The translations under genes were made by a program, and so were the position numbers. A DNA stretch of 64,000 nucleotides from Longimicrobiales bacterium (lineage in GTDB: Bacteria > Gemmatimonadota > Gemmatimonadetes > Longimicrobiales > Gaopeijiaceae), in assembly GCA_958296005.1 (NCBI GenBank), contig CATQHQ010000002.1, positions 1,048,501 to 1,112,500 of the forward strand. The letters run 5' to 3'. Positions 8,128-16,593 of the stretch are shown here, in pieces. The notes below the pieces were generated by a model that saw only the letters and a list, made by a program, of their open reading frames with translations, was not told where the DNA came from and did no database searches. How positions within the stretch are numbered: position 1 is the first letter of the stretch; each line of letters begins with the position of its first letter.

Positions 8128-10230
8128 ATGGCAGTCGCGCGAATCGAGCCCAGGTCATTACCGGCTGTTCCCACGACGTCGCTGCTGGCTCTCGCGGTCG
8201 TCGCCGTCGCCCCCGTCGGAGCCCGGCTACTGGAGGCCCAGCAGCCCGCCGGACGCGCGTTCGCGATCGACCACGCCATCGACATGGTTCGCGTGTCGGG
8301 TCCCAAGATCGCCCCGGACGGCTCCCGGGTACTCTTCGTGAAGGATGAACTGGACTGGGACGAGAACGAGCGGAACAGCCGGATCTGGGTGGTCGGAGCA
8401 GACGGCGACGGCGCGAGGCCGTTCACGAGCTCCACCGACGACCGAAGCCCGGAGTGGTCGCCCCGTGGCCGCTGGGTCGCGTTCACTCGACCGAATGGGG
8501 AAGGGGACGACCGGCGGCGGCAGCTCTTCCTTCTGCCCTCCGACGGCGGAGAGGCCGTGCAGCTCACCCAGCATCCCACGGCCGTGGGGCGCTACCAGTG
8601 GGCCGACGACGGGGCCTCGATCTTCTTCGTGGCGGCGGACTCCCTCCCCGACGACATGGAGAAGGAGCGGAAGAACGGCGACGACGCGGTCTTCATCGAC
8701 GAGGGACCCAACGGCCAGCGGCGGGGCTCGTGGAACGGGGTCTGGAAGGTGGATGTGGACTTGGCGACGGCCCCGGCGGACGCCGGCCGGCTGACTCCCG
8801 AAGGGCGGATTGTGGGGGCGTTCGCGCCGTCTCCCGACGGAAACCACCTAGCCTACTCCTACCGGACCGAGAACCGGCGGAACGCTTCGCACCTCTCGGA
8901 GATCGCGTTGCTGTCGGTGGCCACCGGCGAAGAGGAGCAGATCACCGACAACGACGCGCCCGAGGCCCAGCTGGCTTGGTCCCCCGACGGGCGGGCGATC
9001 GCCTTTGGGGCGCCCGATCTGGAGACGTGGGAGCTGGACCAGGGCAACCTGTACGTGTACCACGTTCCGTCGGGCCGCACGCGCCACCTCTTGGCCGACT
9101 TCGACGCCGACCTGCGGGCGTACGAGTGGCACCCCGGCGGACGCGCCATCGACTTCACCGCACTCGACCGAACCGACGCCCACCTGTACCGGGTCAACGT
9201 GCGCTCGGGCGAGATCGAGCAGCTCACCGACGAGGCGGGCGTCGCGGGCGCGGCGTCCTGGAACGCGACCCACGACGTGGCGGCCTTCGAGCACTCGTCC
9301 CCGACGGCCCCCGGCGACATCTGGCTGGCCGACTTCCGGGACGGCGCCCGTACGCGGCTCACGGAGGCCAACCCCGAGTTGGCGGAAGTCGACTTGGCGG
9401 AACCGATGGTCCTCCGCTGGCGCAGCGCCGACGGACTGGAGATCGAAGGGCTGCTCTACGAGCCGGCCGAACGGGAGCGGCCCGGCGCCGCGGTGCTGCA
9501 GATCCACGGCGGGCCGGCGGGCGTCTTCACACGCGGCTTCAACGCCGGCGCGCAGCTTCTCGTCGCCCAGGGGTACGCTGTGCTCCAGCCCAACGTCCGG
9601 GGCTCGTCGGGCTACGGCGACGCCCTGTTGCGCGGCAACATGAACGACATCGGCGGAGGCGACTACGAGGACCTGATGACGGGCGTGGACGCCATCGTCG
9701 AGCGCGGCGTCGCCCACCCCGACTCGCTGGCGGTGAAGGGGTGGAGCTACGGAGGCATCCTCGGCGGCTGGACGATCACCCGTACCGACCGCTTCAGGGC
9801 GGCGAGCCTGGGCGCGATGGTGGCGGACTGGCGAAGCGAGTTCGGCTCCGGCTTCAACTTCGACGTGGTGCGCTGGTACTTGGGCGGCGACCCCTGGTCG
9901 AACCGGGACTACTGGACCGAGCGCTCCGCATACACCCACCTGGACCGGGTGACCACGCCCACGATCCTCTTCCACGGCACCGAAGACACCACCGACACGA
10001 TGGAGCAGTCGATGAACTTCTTCGCCGGGCTGCGGCACCTGGGCGTGGAGGCGCGCTTCGTCCTCTTCCCCCGGGAGGGCCACGGCATCCGGGAGCCCAG
10101 GCACCGCCGGACGCTGCTGGGCGAGGAGCTCCGCTGGCTCCACAAATACGTCAAGGGAATGGACGAATGGGAGCCGCCGGCGCGTCCCGGGGCGGACGAG
10201 GAGCAGGAGAAGAAGGCGGCGGTCTCGTAG
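8128..10230 (+). CDS. S9 family (prolyl oligopeptidase-type) peptidase
   Basis: A 700-residue secreted peptidase. A hydrophobic N-terminal signal (LLALAVVAVAPVGARLLEAQ) precedes a WD40/TolB-like beta-propeller (about 45-420) with repeated SPDG motifs, and an alpha/beta hydrolase domain (about 440-690). The catalytic triad is recognisable: Ser540 in GWSYGG, Asp620 in HGTED, His652 in EGHGI. This matches acylaminoacyl/dipeptidyl peptidases, which cleave short peptides. The start has AGGAGGCGA upstream. Cotranscription with the flanking genes is likely (gaps of 12 and 8 bases). Confidence 0.93.
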   Translation: MAVARIEPRSLPAVPTTSLLALAVVAVAPVGARLLEAQQPAGRAFAIDHAIDMVRVSGPKIAPDGSRVLFVKDELDWDENERNSRIWVVGADGDGARPFTSSTDDRSPEWSPRGRWVAFTRPNGEGDDRRRQLFLLPSDGGEAVQLTQHPTAVGRYQWADDGASIFFVAADSLPDDMEKERKNGDDAVFIDEGPNGQRRGSWNGVWKVDVDLATAPADAGRLTPEGRIVGAFAPSPDGNHLAYSYRTENRRNASHLSEIALLSVATGEEEQITDNDAPEAQLAWSPDGRAIAFGAPDLETWELDQGNLYVYHVPSGRTRHLLADFDADLRAYEWHPGGRAIDFTALDRTDAHLYRVNVRSGEIEQLTDEAGVAGAASWNATHDVAAFEHSSPTAPGDIWLADFRDGARTRLTEANPELAEVDLAEPMVLRWRSADGLEIEGLLYEPAERERPGAAVLQIHGGPAGVFTRGFNAGAQLLVAQGYAVLQPNVRGSSGYGDALLRGNMNDIGGGDYEDLMTGVDAIVERGVAHPDSLAVKGWSYGGILGGWTITRTDRFRAASLGAMVADWRSEFGSGFNFDVVRWYLGGDPWSNRDYWTERSAYTHLDRVTTPTILFHGTEDTTDTMEQSMNFFAGLRHLGVEARFVLFPREGHGIREPRHRRTLLGEELRWLHKYVKGMDEWEPPARPGADEEQEKKAAVS

Positions 10231-10238
10231 GAGGAGGC

Positions 10239-11582
10239 ATGATTCCCCAGCAGATCGTCGGGAGGAAGCGCGACGGCGGCGAACTCGAGCCGAAGGAGCT
10301 GCGGTCGTTCCTCCAGGCGTACATCGACGGCGCCGTCGGGGACGAGCAGATGGCCGCCTTCTTGATGGCGGTGTACTTCCGGGGTCTCTCGCCGGCGGAG
10401 CTGGACGTGCTGGTAGACGTCATGCTGCACTCGGGCGACGTGCTGTCGCCGGGGGCGTCCGCCGGGCCGCGTGTGGACAAGCACTCCACGGGCGGGGTGG
10501 GGGACAAGGTCTCGCTGGCGCTGGCGCCCCTGGCCGCCGAGATGGGCATGATCGTGCCGATGATGTCGGGGCGCGGGCTGGGCCACACGGGGGGCACGCT
10601 GGACAAGCTGGAGGCGATCCACGGCTTCCGCACCCGCATCTCGCTGGAGGAGTTCGACCGCGTGCTGGAGTCGGTGGGGTGCGCGATGATCGGCCAAACC
10701 GACGAGATCGCGCCGCTGGACCGTCGGCTCTACGCTCTGCGGGACGTGACGGCGACCGTGTCGTCGCTGCCCCTGATCACCGCGTCGATCATGTCCAAGA
10801 AGCTGGCCGAGAGCCTGGACGGGCTGGTGCTGGATGTGAAGGTGGGGAAGGGGGCCTTCCTGCCCGAAGTGGCCCAGGCGCGGGAGCTGGCCCAGGCGAT
10901 GGTTCGCGCCGGCGAGGCCAGGGGCCTGGCGACGACGGCGGTCCTTTCGGCGATGGACCAGCCCCTGGGGCGCGCAATCGGCCACGGCCTGGAGGTGCGA
11001 GAGGCCGTGGCGTGTCTGGCCGGCGGCGGCCCGCCGGATCTACGGGAGCTGGTGGTGCGTTTGGCGGCGGAGATGGCGGTGGCCGGCGGCGTGACCGACG
11101 CCCTGGAGGCGGGCGGCGCCATGGCTGAAGCGGCCCTGGACGGCGGTGGCGCACTGGAGCGCTTCGCGCGACTGGTGGCTGCCCAGGGCGGAGACCCCTC
11201 GTTCCTGGAAGACCTGGACGCGGGCGGACGCGGCCTGCCCACGGCGCCCCGAACCACCGTCGCCACGGCCCCCGAGGGCGGCATCGTGGCAGAAATTGAC
11301 CCGCTTCCGCTGGGCTACGGACTGATCTCCCTGGGCGGAGGGCGGACCCGCCAAGACCAGCAGATCGACCACCGGGTGGGCTTCGAGCTGGCCGTTCGGG
11401 TCGGCGACCAGGTTTCGTGCGGCCAGCCCCTGGCGACGGTTCACGCTGCCGACGAAGCCGGCATGGCGGTGGGAGTCCGTGCGGTCGGCGACGCGGTTCG
11501 CCTAGCGGGGGTCGCCGCGTCGGGCCGGGACGCTGAGCCTAGCCCGTTACCCATCGTGCTGGAGCGGGTGGTCGGCTCGTAA
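10239..11582 (+). CDS. deoA: Thymidine / pyrimidine-nucleoside phosphorylase
   Basis: 447 residues, close to the usual length. It catalyses phosphorolysis of thymidine or pyrimidine nucleosides in salvage. Signatures are RVDKHSTGGVGDKVSLALAP (phosphate-binding), MMSGRGLGHTGGTLDKLEAI, ITASIMSKKLAE and DVKVGKGAF. The C-terminal lid domain includes GLISLGGGRTRQDQQIDHRVGF, which is typical. An excellent GGAGGAGG site precedes the ATG. Whether it is the thymidine-specific (deoA) or broad (pdp) type cannot be told from the sequence. Confidence 0.94.
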   Translation: MIPQQIVGRKRDGGELEPKELRSFLQAYIDGAVGDEQMAAFLMAVYFRGLSPAELDVLVDVMLHSGDVLSPGASAGPRVDKHSTGGVGDKVSLALAPLAAEMGMIVPMMSGRGLGHTGGTLDKLEAIHGFRTRISLEEFDRVLESVGCAMIGQTDEIAPLDRRLYALRDVTATVSSLPLITASIMSKKLAESLDGLVLDVKVGKGAFLPEVAQARELAQAMVRAGEARGLATTAVLSAMDQPLGRAIGHGLEVREAVACLAGGGPPDLRELVVRLAAEMAVAGGVTDALEAGGAMAEAALDGGGALERFARLVAAQGGDPSFLEDLDAGGRGLPTAPRTTVATAPEGGIVAEIDPLPLGYGLISLGGGRTRQDQQIDHRVGFELAVRVGDQVSCGQPLATVHAADEAGMAVGVRAVGDAVRLAGVAASGRDAEPSPLPIVLERVVGS

Positions 11583-11671
11583 GGCGCGGCGGCTGTCTGC
11601 GAGCTGCCTACGGAACCCTCGAGCGGCTGCGGTGTTTCTTGGTCACACATCCCTCCGAAAAGGAGAGACCA

Positions 11672-12756
11672 ATGACACACTCGCCTACTCTCCTAGTCGT
11701 TCCGCGGTTTCCAGCACGCGCCCTGGCCCCGCTGACGGTAGCGGTCGCCACGCTGTTGTGGGCGGCTCCCGCGTCCAGCCAGGAAGTCCAGCAGATCCAC
11801 CGCGCCAAAGGAGCGGACGCGTGGTCGCTGCAACTCGAAGAAGTCCTTGCGATCGGATCGATGGCGGGCGACGAGTCGTTCGGCCGCATCATGGACATCG
11901 CCTGGGACAGTCGGGGCCGATTTCTCGTCGCAGACGACCATGGCGGGCCTCACGTCAAGGTGTTTGGGTCGGACGGATCGTACGTTCGCACGATCGGTCG
12001 AGAAGGCGAGGGTCCCGGCGAGTTCTTACAACCATGGGGGGTCGCCGTGGACGCGAGCGACTCCCTCTACGTCTGGGACGCCAGGCGCTCACTCATCTCG
12101 GTCTTCTCGCCCGACCATCAGTTCAGCCGGAGCTTTCGGATCTCGTCGGCGTGGCTCGTTAACTCCATGGAAGTTCCGGCGCCCGATCGGATCGTGTTGA
12201 CCGCCTACGGTACCGGTGAACTGCCTATCAAGGTATTGGACAAGGAAGGCACCGTCCTGCGCGAGGCGGGCAAGGCCATCGATCTGTCCGACAACTTGGC
12301 GCGGGGTACGAGGAAAGCCTGCTCGGCGGGTCGCTGACCCGGACAGAAGGTGGCTATGCGTACACGAACAAGAGCCCGTGGGCCGTCACTTGGTTCGACA
12401 GCGATCTGCGGCCGTTGCGTACCTGCGTCGGCCCTTCGGATTGGACGGCCCGTCCGCGCGACGTGGTTCATCAGAATGATCGGGGCGCGAGCCTCGCATG
12501 GAACAAGTTCGTCTATTCGGCATCCATCGTAGGCATGCCGGGCGCGATGGCGCTCAACGCGATTCGGGACCCCGTGGCCGATCTTCGCGTCCTGCACCTG
12601 GTGACGCGAGAGTGTGTGATCAAGTCGGAAATCAGAGTGGAGGTTCCCGTATCGCTGACCCGGAGCAAAGGCGACTTGGTCGCGGCCATACGCAACCTCG
12701 ACTACCCGGAGGTGGTTCTGTACCGGGTCACCACTGCTGGTCGTTCGCAGGACTAG
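11672..12756 (+). pseudogene. 6-bladed beta-propeller protein with a frameshift
   Basis: The reading frame from ATG 11672 (AAAGGAGAG upstream, signal peptide ending APASSQE) encodes an NHL/6-bladed beta-propeller with blades such as DIAWDSRGRFLVADD and GREGEGPGEFLQPWGVAVDASD. It stops at 12337. The rest of the propeller (EESLLGGSLTRTEGGY onward to the stop at 12756) continues in a different frame. The break maps to the CGGGGT at 12302-12307: one extra G would restore a ~361-residue protein. It is either a real disrupting mutation or a sequencing error in a G run. The protein resembles the intact propellers at 22661 and 57258. Confidence 0.8.
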
Positions 12757-12768
12757 CGCAAACGCGCG

Positions 12769-12996
12769 TCAGCCCTCGACCACGCTCCGGTACTGGATAC
12801 CTTCCTGATCCAGGGCTTCGGCCAGTTCCGGCGCTCGATCCTCGGTCGTCCGCAGGGCCATTCCGCACTTGGCGACGGCCCCGGGCGGCGCGGGCACGAC
12901 CTCGGCCGGGATGGCCCGCTCCTGCGCCACATCTTCGGCCCACATGGCGTGATGGGTGGTGGCGAAGGTGAAGGTGCGCGTGGCAGATGTGGTCAT
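12769..12996 (-). CDS. DUF3343 mini-protein (putative Se/S-carrier-like)
   Basis: 75 residues matching the DUF3343 pattern: a TFTFATTHHAMWAED strand-helix start, IPAEVVPAPP, and the conserved KCGMALRT with a single Cys. Family members are small, often beside cysteine desulfurase or selenium genes, and are proposed to carry sulfur or selenium; the role is unproven. Its ATG overlaps the TGA of the PBP1A gene (ATGA), so it should be translationally coupled to a cell-wall enzyme, an unexpected partner. The downstream neighbour is convergent, 12 bases away. Confidence 0.75.
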   Translation of the reverse strand: MTTSATRTFTFATTHHAMWAEDVAQERAIPAEVVPAPPGAVAKCGMALRTTEDRAPELAEALDQEGIQYRSVVEG

Positions 12997-15197
12997 TGGC
13001 TCTCGCGGTCGCAAACGGTGGTGGGCTCGGTTCCGGGCAGGTAGAGCTCGACGTAGGCGTCTTCCGCCGGACACCAGCGCGATGCCAGGTGCCCGGTCTT
13101 GGAGTCCACCCGCACGGACACCAGTCCTTCAAGGAGGGGCCAGGGAGCGGGAACAGCCAGAAGCGGCCTCGGCGGCTCGGCGTCTCCAACCTCGGTCTCG
13201 TCGCCGCTGGCATCCCCGCTGCCGTCGCTGTCGTCCACGTCGTCGTAGTAGAGGCGTCGCATGAAGTTGCCCCACACCGGCCCTGCCAGCCCGCCGCCGG
13301 TGGCCAGGGGGACGATGGGGCGGGGATTGTCCATGCCGAACCAGACGGCGGCGGCGATGTCGGGCGTGAAGCCGACGAACCACACGTCGGCGCCGTCGTT
13401 GGTGGTTCCCGTCTTGCCGGCCGCCGGGACCTCAATGGGAAGACCCGCGTTCTGACGGATGCCGATGCGGCCGGTGCCATTCTCCACGACGTCCTGCAGG
13501 AGGGAGACCGCGATCCGGGCGACGAGCGGGTTCAGGACCTGTTGCCGGTCGGGCTGGGGCTCCCAGAGAACTTCGCCGTCGGCGCTCTCGACCCGGAGGA
13601 TGGGGAACGGACGGACCCGCGTGCCCAGCGTCGCCAATGTGGAGTAGACCTCGAGCATTTGGAGCGGGATCACTTCCGCGGCACCGATGAACGAGGACGG
13701 GTAGCGCTCCACTTCGGTGTCGATCCCGAGCCTCGACGCCATCTGGACGACGGCGTCGACCCCCAGTCGCAGTCCGAGCCTGATGGCGATCATGTTCTTG
13801 GACCGGCGAAGCCCGTGACGCAGCGTCATGTACCCGTCGAACCCCGGCTCGTAGTTGGTGGGCCGCCACTTCGAGCCGTCTGCCTGGTCGACGACGACCG
13901 GAGCGTCCAGAAGGATCTCCGACGCCGAGACTCCGCTTTGCAGCGCCGTGGCGTAGACGATCGGCTTGAAGGAGGAGCCGGCTTGGCGGCGAGCCAGCGT
14001 GGCGCGGTTGAACTCGGAATGGTTGAAGTCCCGCCCGCCGATCATGGCCCGGACGTGGCCGGTCTCGAGATCGGAGGCGACGAACATCCCCTGCACGTAG
14101 GGGACGCTCGTGTACTTCCCCTCGGCGGTTTCAGCAAACTCTCGGTACGTGTCGTGCCTGAATCCGGGCCGGGCTTCGATCGCTTCCCACCCCTTCTCCA
14201 TCGACGCCTCCGCGGCGGCCTGCATCTCCAGGTCGAGGGTCGTGTGGATCTGGAGTCCCGCCGTGTAGAGCAGCCGCGGCCCGAACCTTTCGTACAGGAT
14301 CGTGCGCACCCACTCGACGAAGTACGGCGCCGTCTCCTCGACGCTCCGGGCCAGCTCCCGCGGCACGTCCTCCCGCTTCCACCGCTCCGCGTCTTCGGCG
14401 GTGAGGTACCCCTGCCGGGCCATCAGGCTCAGCACGAGGTTCCGGCGGCTGATCGCGGCCTCCGGGTCGTTGAGCGGCGTGTAGTGCTCCGGCCGGTTGG
14501 CGATGGCGGCGAGAAGCGCGCCCTCCGCCGGGTTCATGTCGATCGCGTTCTTGCCGAAGTAGGCGGTCGATGCTTCCTGGAGTCCGTACAAGCCTCGGGC
14601 GTAGCCGATCTGATTCATGTACGCCTCCAAGATGTCGTCCTTCGAATACGCCCGCTCCAGCCGTAGCGCGACCTTCCACTCCTTGAGCTTCCGGATGATC
14701 CGCTTCTCGAAGCCCAGCTCGTCGGTCCACATGTTCCGGGCCAGCTGCTGGGTGATCGTGCTTCCGCCTCCCCCCGACAGCGAGCGCGTGCGGAGGACGC
14801 CGAGCCCAGCCCGGGCGATCCCCCGCACGTCCAGCCCCTTGTGCTGGTAGAAGCGCTTGTCCTCGATCGCGATGAACGCCTGGGGGACGTGGGGCGGCAA
14901 GTCCGAGATCGCGACCGGCGTCCGCTGCTGATCGCCGATCTTGTCGGCGATGATGCGCCCGTGGCGATCGTACATCTTGCTCGCCTGCTCGGCCTCGTAG
15001 GTGTGGACCTGGGCGATCGACGGGCACTCCGTGCCGGAGGCGTCGCACAGGTTCCGCCACCCACCCCAGGCCAGCCCGACGGAGGCGGCCACCAGGAAGA
15101 GAAGCACGAACGAGACCGCGCCGAGCACCCCCAGGCCCCGGCGGGGCTCGTGCTCGTCTGCGACGCTCTGGCCGGGAGCGTTGGACGAATCGACCAT
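12993..15197 (-). CDS. mrcA: Bifunctional penicillin-binding protein 1A (glycosyltransferase/transpeptidase)
   Basis: 734 residues. A short cytoplasmic tail and one membrane anchor (VLGAVSFVLLFLVAASVGLAW, residues ~25-45) precede a GT51 glycosyltransferase domain with catalytic Glu112 in AIEDKRFYQHKG and the GGSTITQQLARN and KEWKVALRLE motifs. The transpeptidase domain has S408-S-F-K411, SKN in RRSKNMIAI and KTGTT. It polymerises and crosslinks peptidoglycan. An acidic linker (DDVDDSDGSGDASGDE) precedes a C-terminal tail containing cysteines. The ATG at 15197 gives the right anchor; a longer frame upstream lacks support. Confidence 0.94.
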   Translation of the reverse strand: MVDSSNAPGQSVADEHEPRRGLGVLGAVSFVLLFLVAASVGLAWGGWRNLCDASGTECPSIAQVHTYEAEQASKMYDRHGRIIADKIGDQQRTPVAISDLPPHVPQAFIAIEDKRFYQHKGLDVRGIARAGLGVLRTRSLSGGGGSTITQQLARNMWTDELGFEKRIIRKLKEWKVALRLERAYSKDDILEAYMNQIGYARGLYGLQEASTAYFGKNAIDMNPAEGALLAAIANRPEHYTPLNDPEAAISRRNLVLSLMARQGYLTAEDAERWKREDVPRELARSVEETAPYFVEWVRTILYERFGPRLLYTAGLQIHTTLDLEMQAAAEASMEKGWEAIEARPGFRHDTYREFAETAEGKYTSVPYVQGMFVASDLETGHVRAMIGGRDFNHSEFNRATLARRQAGSSFKPIVYATALQSGVSASEILLDAPVVVDQADGSKWRPTNYEPGFDGYMTLRHGLRRSKNMIAIRLGLRLGVDAVVQMASRLGIDTEVERYPSSFIGAAEVIPLQMLEVYSTLATLGTRVRPFPILRVESADGEVLWEPQPDRQQVLNPLVARIAVSLLQDVVENGTGRIGIRQNAGLPIEVPAAGKTGTTNDGADVWFVGFTPDIAAAVWFGMDNPRPIVPLATGGGLAGPVWGNFMRRLYYDDVDDSDGSGDASGDETEVGDAEPPRPLLAVPAPWPLLEGLVSVRVDSKTGHLASRWCPAEDAYVELYLPGTEPTTVCDRESQ

Positions 15198-15379
15198 CTT
15201 CGGGTGCCGGTCCTTGTCTTGGTGTCCGTTGGCAGGGCGGGCCGCCGCGACTCCCCAATCTACCACGGAAAGCGGTATGGAGTTCCCGTCCGGATGTACT
15301 CCGGGCCGGTCTGCCGGTTGACCAGCGCCCCGTCCTGGACGAACGTTCAATCCATGATCAGCCCCCGATCGCTTGGTGC

Positions 15380-16579
15380 TTGGCTGGCATCGACAGAAGT
15401 TGCCCACCTCGTGTCCCGCTTCCCGAACGCGACGCTCGACAGGCAGGCCGGAGTCGGTTCCTGATCCCGGCCGCTGAAGTTGCGGTTCGCTCCGCTTCCG
15501 GCAGCTACGTCGTCCATGTGGGGGACGGCGTGCGGGACGAGTTGCCCCGGCTCGTGGCGGAGACGTCTCCTTCGGGACGTTGCGCGCTTGTCTCCGACGA
15601 GACCGTTGCGGAGCTGTGGGGCGCCCGGGTCGCAAAGTTGCTGGAAGAGGCGGGCTTGGATGCCACCGTGGCCACCTTCCCGGCGGGGGAAGCCTTCAAG
15701 ACCCGGCAGACGTGGGTGGCGATCACCGACGCGCTCGTGGCGGCAGGACTAGGCCGGGACTGCTGCTTGGTGGCGCTGGGCGGGGGCGTGGTGGGGGACG
15801 TGGCGGGGTTCGTCGCGGCGACCTATCTGCGGGGCGTTTCCTTCGTGCAAGTCCCGACCACGACCCTGGCGATGATCGACGCCTCCGTCGGAGGGAAGAC
15901 CGGCGTGGACCATCCGTCGGGCAAGAACTTGATCGGAGCGTTCCATACTCCGTCGGCCGTGCTGGCGGATCCCGCGTTTCTAGAGACGTTGGAGCCGAGG
16001 CGCCGAGCCGAGGGCTATGCGGAGGCGGTGAAGCACGGGGCGATCTTGGACGGGTCCTACGCCGAGTGGCTGGCCGACCGGGCCGAGCCGCTGCTGGCGG
16101 GCCGAGCCGGGGACGTGGAGCGCGCCGTGGTGCGGTCGGTGGAGATCAAGGCGGAGGTCGTCTCCGAAGACGAGTTCGAGGCTGGCCGGCGCCAGCTCCT
16201 CAACTTCGGCCACACCGTGGGGCACGCGCTCGAGTCGGCTTCGGGCTACGCTCTTCCCCATGGCCAAGCCGTCGCGGTGGGCATGGTGGCGGAAGCGTGG
16301 ATCGGCGAGGTTCTGGGGGTGACGGCACCCGGCACGGCAGCCCAACTCCGTCGGCTGGTCCGGGCGTTCGGCCTCCCCGTCGGCCACCCCGGGCTCCGAG
16401 ACCCCGAGCGACTGGTCGCCAGGATGGCCTGGGACAAGAAGGTGCGGGGCGGCGTCGTCCACATGGTGCTCCTTGAAGAAGTCGGGCGGGCGAGCACGGA
16501 GCGCGGTGCGACGCGCCCGGTCCCGTCGGCGGAACTTGTCGACGCACTGAGGCGTCTGGATTCGGGGGTCTCGTCTTGA
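15380..16579 (+). CDS. aroB: 3-dehydroquinate synthase
   Basis: About 375-399 residues. It converts DAHP to 3-dehydroquinate, the second shikimate step, using NAD and a divalent metal. Signatures are ALGGGVVGDVAGFVAATYLRG, QVPTTTLAMIDASVGGKTGV, NLIGAFHTP, EGYAEAVKHG and the metal-binding LLNFGHTVGHALE and LPHGQAVAVGM. The first in-frame start is a TTG at 15380; homologous sequence begins only at VAVRSASGSYVVHVG (~15475), so the true start is uncertain. It is divergent from PBP1A. Confidence 0.94.
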   Translation: MAGIDRSCPPRVPLPERDARQAGRSRFLIPAAEVAVRSASGSYVVHVGDGVRDELPRLVAETSPSGRCALVSDETVAELWGARVAKLLEEAGLDATVATFPAGEAFKTRQTWVAITDALVAAGLGRDCCLVALGGGVVGDVAGFVAATYLRGVSFVQVPTTTLAMIDASVGGKTGVDHPSGKNLIGAFHTPSAVLADPAFLETLEPRRRAEGYAEAVKHGAILDGSYAEWLADRAEPLLAGRAGDVERAVVRSVEIKAEVVSEDEFEAGRRQLLNFGHTVGHALESASGYALPHGQAVAVGMVAEAWIGEVLGVTAPGTAAQLRRLVRAFGLPVGHPGLRDPERLVARMAWDKKVRGGVVHMVLLEEVGRASTERGATRPVPSAELVDALRRLDSGVSS

Positions 16580-16593
16580 GGGTCGGAGGGCCG

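Noticed and set aside
8454-11582. A 1042-codon plus-strand ORF spanning the S9 peptidase in a second frame
   Set aside because: Only the part from 10239 encodes a real protein (thymidine phosphorylase). The upstream part is Arg/Gly-rich shadow sequence of the peptidase gene in GC-rich DNA.
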